Positions 4,747 through 6,301 of a stretch of DNA of 6,301 bases are shown here, in pieces. The position numbers were made by a program, and so were the translations under genes. The notes under the pieces were generated by a model, which worked only from the letters and a program-made list of their open reading frames with translations, was not told the DNA's origin and did no database searches. How positions within the stretch are numbered: the first letter of the stretch is position 1; each line of letters opens with the position of its first letter. This DNA is from Pseudomonadota bacterium (GTDB taxonomy: Bacteria; Pseudomonadota; Alphaproteobacteria; Sphingomonadales; Sphingomonadaceae): NCBI GenBank assembly GCA_023416515.1, contig JAEZHP010000088.1:1-6301 (forward strand), written 5' to 3'.

Positions 4747-5124
4747 TTATGCTTCCTGCTGCTCGCGCACGACGATGCGCAGCCGGCTGAACGGCTTTTC
4801 GATGCGGGTGCCGCGGCCGCGGGCGCGGGCGGCGAAGCGCTTCATGGTGATCGACTTGCCAACGCTCGCCTCGGCAACCACCAGGCTGTCGACGTCGAGA
4901 TTGTGGTTGTTCTCCGCATTGGCGATGGCGGAGGCGAGCACCTTGCGGGCGTCGACGGCCATCGCCTTGGGCGAGAAGGAGAGGATGTTGAGAGCCTCTT
5001 CAGCCTTCTTGCCGCGGATCATCTGAGCGACGAGGTTCAGCTTCTGGGCCGAGCCACGGATCATCGTGCCCACGGCCAGCGCCTCATTCTCGCCGACGCG
5101 GCGGGGATTCTTGGCCTGTCCCAT
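4747..5124 (-). CDS. rplV: 50S ribosomal protein L22
   Basis: L22 binds all 23S rRNA domains during assembly, and its long beta-hairpin lines the narrow part of the exit tunnel. The 125 residues exceed the 110 of E. coli because of an N-terminal extension (MGQAKNPRRVGENEA), as is common in alphaproteobacteria, plus a short acidic tail. The globular part includes IRGKKAEEALNIL (36-48) and ASAIANAENNHNLD (64-77). The tunnel hairpin follows with VGKSITMKRFAARARGRGTR (88-107). The MKR at 94-96 corresponds to the tripeptide whose deletion gives erythromycin resistance in E. coli; here it is present, so that loop is wild-type. The ATG overlaps the rpsS stop by one base, with AAGGG (5138-5134) 9 nt upstream inside rpsS. 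Confidence 0.99.
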   Translation of the reverse strand: MGQAKNPRRVGENEALAVGTMIRGSAQKLNLVAQMIRGKKAEEALNILSFSPKAMAVDARKVLASAIANAENNHNLDVDSLVVAEASVGKSITMKRFAARARGRGTRIEKPFSRLRIVVREQQEA

Positions 5125-5399
5125 TAGCGCTTGCCCTTCTTGTCGGCAGCGTGACCCGGGAAATAGCGGGTCGGCGCGAACTCGCCGAGCTTCATGCCGA
5201 CCATGTCCTCGTTGACGGACACGGGCACGAATTTGCGGCCGTTATAGACGTTGAACGTGAGGCCCACGAAGTCGGGCAGGATGGTGGAACGACGCGACCA
5301 GGTCTTGATCGGCGCACGGGCACCAGCCTCCTGAGCAGCCTGCGCCTTTTTGAGCAGGCTGAGCTCGACAAACGGACCTTTCCAGACGGAGCGGGCCAT
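5124..5399 (-). CDS. rpsS: 30S ribosomal protein S19
   Basis: S19 is a small 30S head protein that pairs with S13, contacts the A-site finger of the large subunit (bridge B1a), and binds 16S rRNA in the 3' major domain. Its length of 91 residues is close to the E. coli 92. It opens with the diagnostic MARSVWKGPFVELSLLKK and ends with the family signature region LGEFAPTRYFPGHAADKKGK (71-90). The middle also fits, with WSRRSTILPDFVG (34-46) and YNGRKFVPV (52-60). The gene starts 3 nt after rplB. Its Shine-Dalgarno GAGGT (5409-5405) straddles the rplB stop, so the two genes are very likely translationally coupled. Its own TAA shares one base with the rplV start (TAATG). Confidence 0.99.
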   Translation of the reverse strand: MARSVWKGPFVELSLLKKAQAAQEAGARAPIKTWSRRSTILPDFVGLTFNVYNGRKFVPVSVNEDMVGMKLGEFAPTRYFPGHAADKKGKR

Positions 5400-5402
5400 G
5401 GG

Positions 5403-6239
5403 TTACCTCTTCTTCTTCGCGTGACGCGAACGGATGATCATCTTGTCCGTCGCCTTGTTGTGACGGGTGCGGGCGCCCTTGGTCGGCTTGCCCCACGGGG
5501 TGACCGGGTGACGGCCGCCCGAGGTGCGGCCTTCACCGCCGCCGTGCGGGTGATCGACCGGGTTCTTGGCGACGCCGCGGGTGAGCGGACGACGGCCCTG
5601 CCAGCGAGTGCGGCCGGCCTTGCCGAAATTCTGGTTCTGGTTGTCGGGGTTCGACACCGCGCCAACCGTTCCCATGCAATCGGATCGGATGTAGCGCTGC
5701 TCGCCCGAGTTCAGGCGGACCATCACCATGCCGCGGTCGCGGCCGACGACCTGCACATAAGTGCCGGCCGAGCGAGCGATCTGACCGCCCTTGCCGGGCT
5801 TCATCTCGACATTGTGGACGATGGTGCCGACCGGCATCTGGCCCAGCTCCATCGCGTTGCCCGGCTTCACGTCGACCTTCTTGCCGGCGATCACCTGGTC
5901 GCCCGGGCTCAGCCGCTGCGGCGCGAGGATGTAGGCGAGCTCGCCGTCCGCGTAGCGGATCAGCGCGATGAACGCCGTCCGGTTCGGATCGTATTCGAGG
6001 CGCTCCACCGTCCCCGGCACGTCGAGCTTGCGACGCTTGAAGTCGACGATGCGGTACGAACGCTTGTGACCACCGCCGATGAAGCGAGCCGTCACGCGAC
6101 CAGCGTTGTTGCGGCCACCCTTCTTCGTCAGACCTTCGGTCAGACCCTTGACCGGCTTGCCCTTGTAGAGCCCGGAACGATCGACGATCACGAGCTGGCG
6201 CGTGCCAGGCGTAATCGGGTTAAAGTGTTTCAGTGCCAT
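5403..6239 (-). CDS. rplB: 50S ribosomal protein L2
   Basis: L2 is one of the largest and most conserved 50S proteins. It binds 23S rRNA near the peptidyl-transferase centre, is needed for subunit association, and reaches the A and P tRNA sites. The 278 residues compare with 273 in E. coli. The N-terminal OB-fold half (about 40-125) contains the basic stretch GGRNNAGRVTARFIGGGHKR (41-60). The SH3-like half follows (about 125-200), and the C-terminal tail carries the invariant NPVDHPHGGGEGR motif, with HPHGGG at 230-235. One of its histidines corresponds to E. coli His229, long implicated in peptidyl-transferase assembly. The C-terminus is strongly basic and ends in KKKR. The ATG is preceded by AAGGA (6252-6248) at 8 nt, overlapping the rplW stop. 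The start MALKHFNPITPGTR is canonical. I see nothing aberrant. Confidence 0.99.
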   Translation of the reverse strand: MALKHFNPITPGTRQLVIVDRSGLYKGKPVKGLTEGLTKKGGRNNAGRVTARFIGGGHKRSYRIVDFKRRKLDVPGTVERLEYDPNRTAFIALIRYADGELAYILAPQRLSPGDQVIAGKKVDVKPGNAMELGQMPVGTIVHNVEMKPGKGGQIARSAGTYVQVVGRDRGMVMVRLNSGEQRYIRSDCMGTVGAVSNPDNQNQNFGKAGRTRWQGRRPLTRGVAKNPVDHPHGGGEGRTSGGRHPVTPWGKPTKGARTRHNKATDKMIIRSRHAKKKR

Positions 6240-6250
6240 CGTTCCGTTCC

Positions 6251-6301
6251 TTACAGTCCGGTCGAGACGTCGATCGACTGGCCTTCAGCCAGGGTCACGC
6301 C
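6251..6301 (-). CDS. rplW: 50S ribosomal protein L23, C-terminal end only (partial at window edge)
   Basis: Only the last 16 codons and a TAA stop (6253-6251) are in the window. They read GVTLAEGQSIDVSTGL, which matches the usual L23 C-terminus, where a final beta strand of the form VTLxEGxxID closes the protein. L23 binds 23S rRNA domain III at the polypeptide exit and is the main docking point for trigger factor and the signal recognition particle. The docking residues lie upstream, outside the window. The assignment rests on this short tail plus its position directly before rplB, where rplW always lies in the S10 operon. The stop codon is part of the rplB ribosome binding site (TAAGGAA), which suggests coupled translation. 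Confidence 0.9.
   Translation of the reverse strand, partial: GVTLAEGQSIDVSTGL

Noticed and set aside
3852..4790. Long plus-strand open frame (312 codons) opposite rplP-rpsC-rplV
   Set aside because: It is antisense to three unmistakable ribosomal genes. The translation has the biased composition expected from the reverse of G+C-rich codons and no recognisable domain. It is a shadow frame.
1..6301. Hidden accessory system, CRISPR array, mobile element or RNA gene
   Set aside because: Nearly every base is accounted for by conserved ribosomal-protein genes. The two spacers over 12 nt are 72 and 37 nt, and no spaced repeats, integrase-like genes or tRNA-like folds were seen.

Overview
The window is an uninterrupted piece of the conserved bacterial ribosomal-protein supercluster (S10 operon running into spc operon). 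It is read entirely on the minus strand, so transcription goes from base 6301 towards base 1. The order is rplW (3' end only), rplB, rpsS, rplV, rpsC, rplP, rpmC, rpsQ, then rplN, rplX, rplE, rpsN, rpsH, rplF, rplR, rpsE (5' end only). This is the same order as in Escherichia coli. All 14 complete genes are intact, with the expected family lengths and hallmark motifs. I see no insertion, frameshift, foreign gene, RNA gene or mobile element.

Organism: the DNA is G+C-rich, with strong G/C preference at third codon positions. The proteins look alphaproteobacterial, most like Sphingomonadales (Sphingomonas and relatives). The main pointers are the S5 start MADENTEVQ followed by a Gln/Arg/Gly-rich tail, S14 of the 101-residue zinc-free type, and L22 with an extended N-terminus. 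This assignment is from recognition, not from a search.

Layout: bases 6301-3094 hold the S10-operon half, which encodes L23, L2, S19, L22, S3, L16, L29 and S17. Bases 3021-1 hold the spc half, which encodes L14, L24, L5, S14, S8, L6, L18 and S5. Packing is very tight. Gaps along transcription are 11, 3, -1, 4, 12, 5, 12, 72, -1, -8, 37, 9, -1, 1 and 2 nt. Only two spacers exceed 12 nt: 72 nt between rpsQ and rplN (the S10/spc boundary) and 37 nt between rplE and rpsN. Both contain small inverted repeats. No stretch over 300 bases lacks a gene. No promoter or convincing terminator is visible; the promoter is probably upstream of base 6301.

Function: the products are core parts of both ribosomal subunits. 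L2, L16, L14, L6, L5 and L18 sit around the peptidyl-transferase centre, the subunit interface and the 5S rRNA. L22, L23, L24 and L29 surround the exit tunnel. S3, S5, S8, S14, S17 and S19 belong to the head, mRNA entry and body of the 30S subunit. Co-transcription and frequent stop/start coupling fit a need for equal output.

Nothing here looks like an undescribed system. The points worth a second look are small: junctions where a stop codon is built into the next Shine-Dalgarno, three hairpins at translation starts or operon spacers, and a repeat-built disordered tail on S5.
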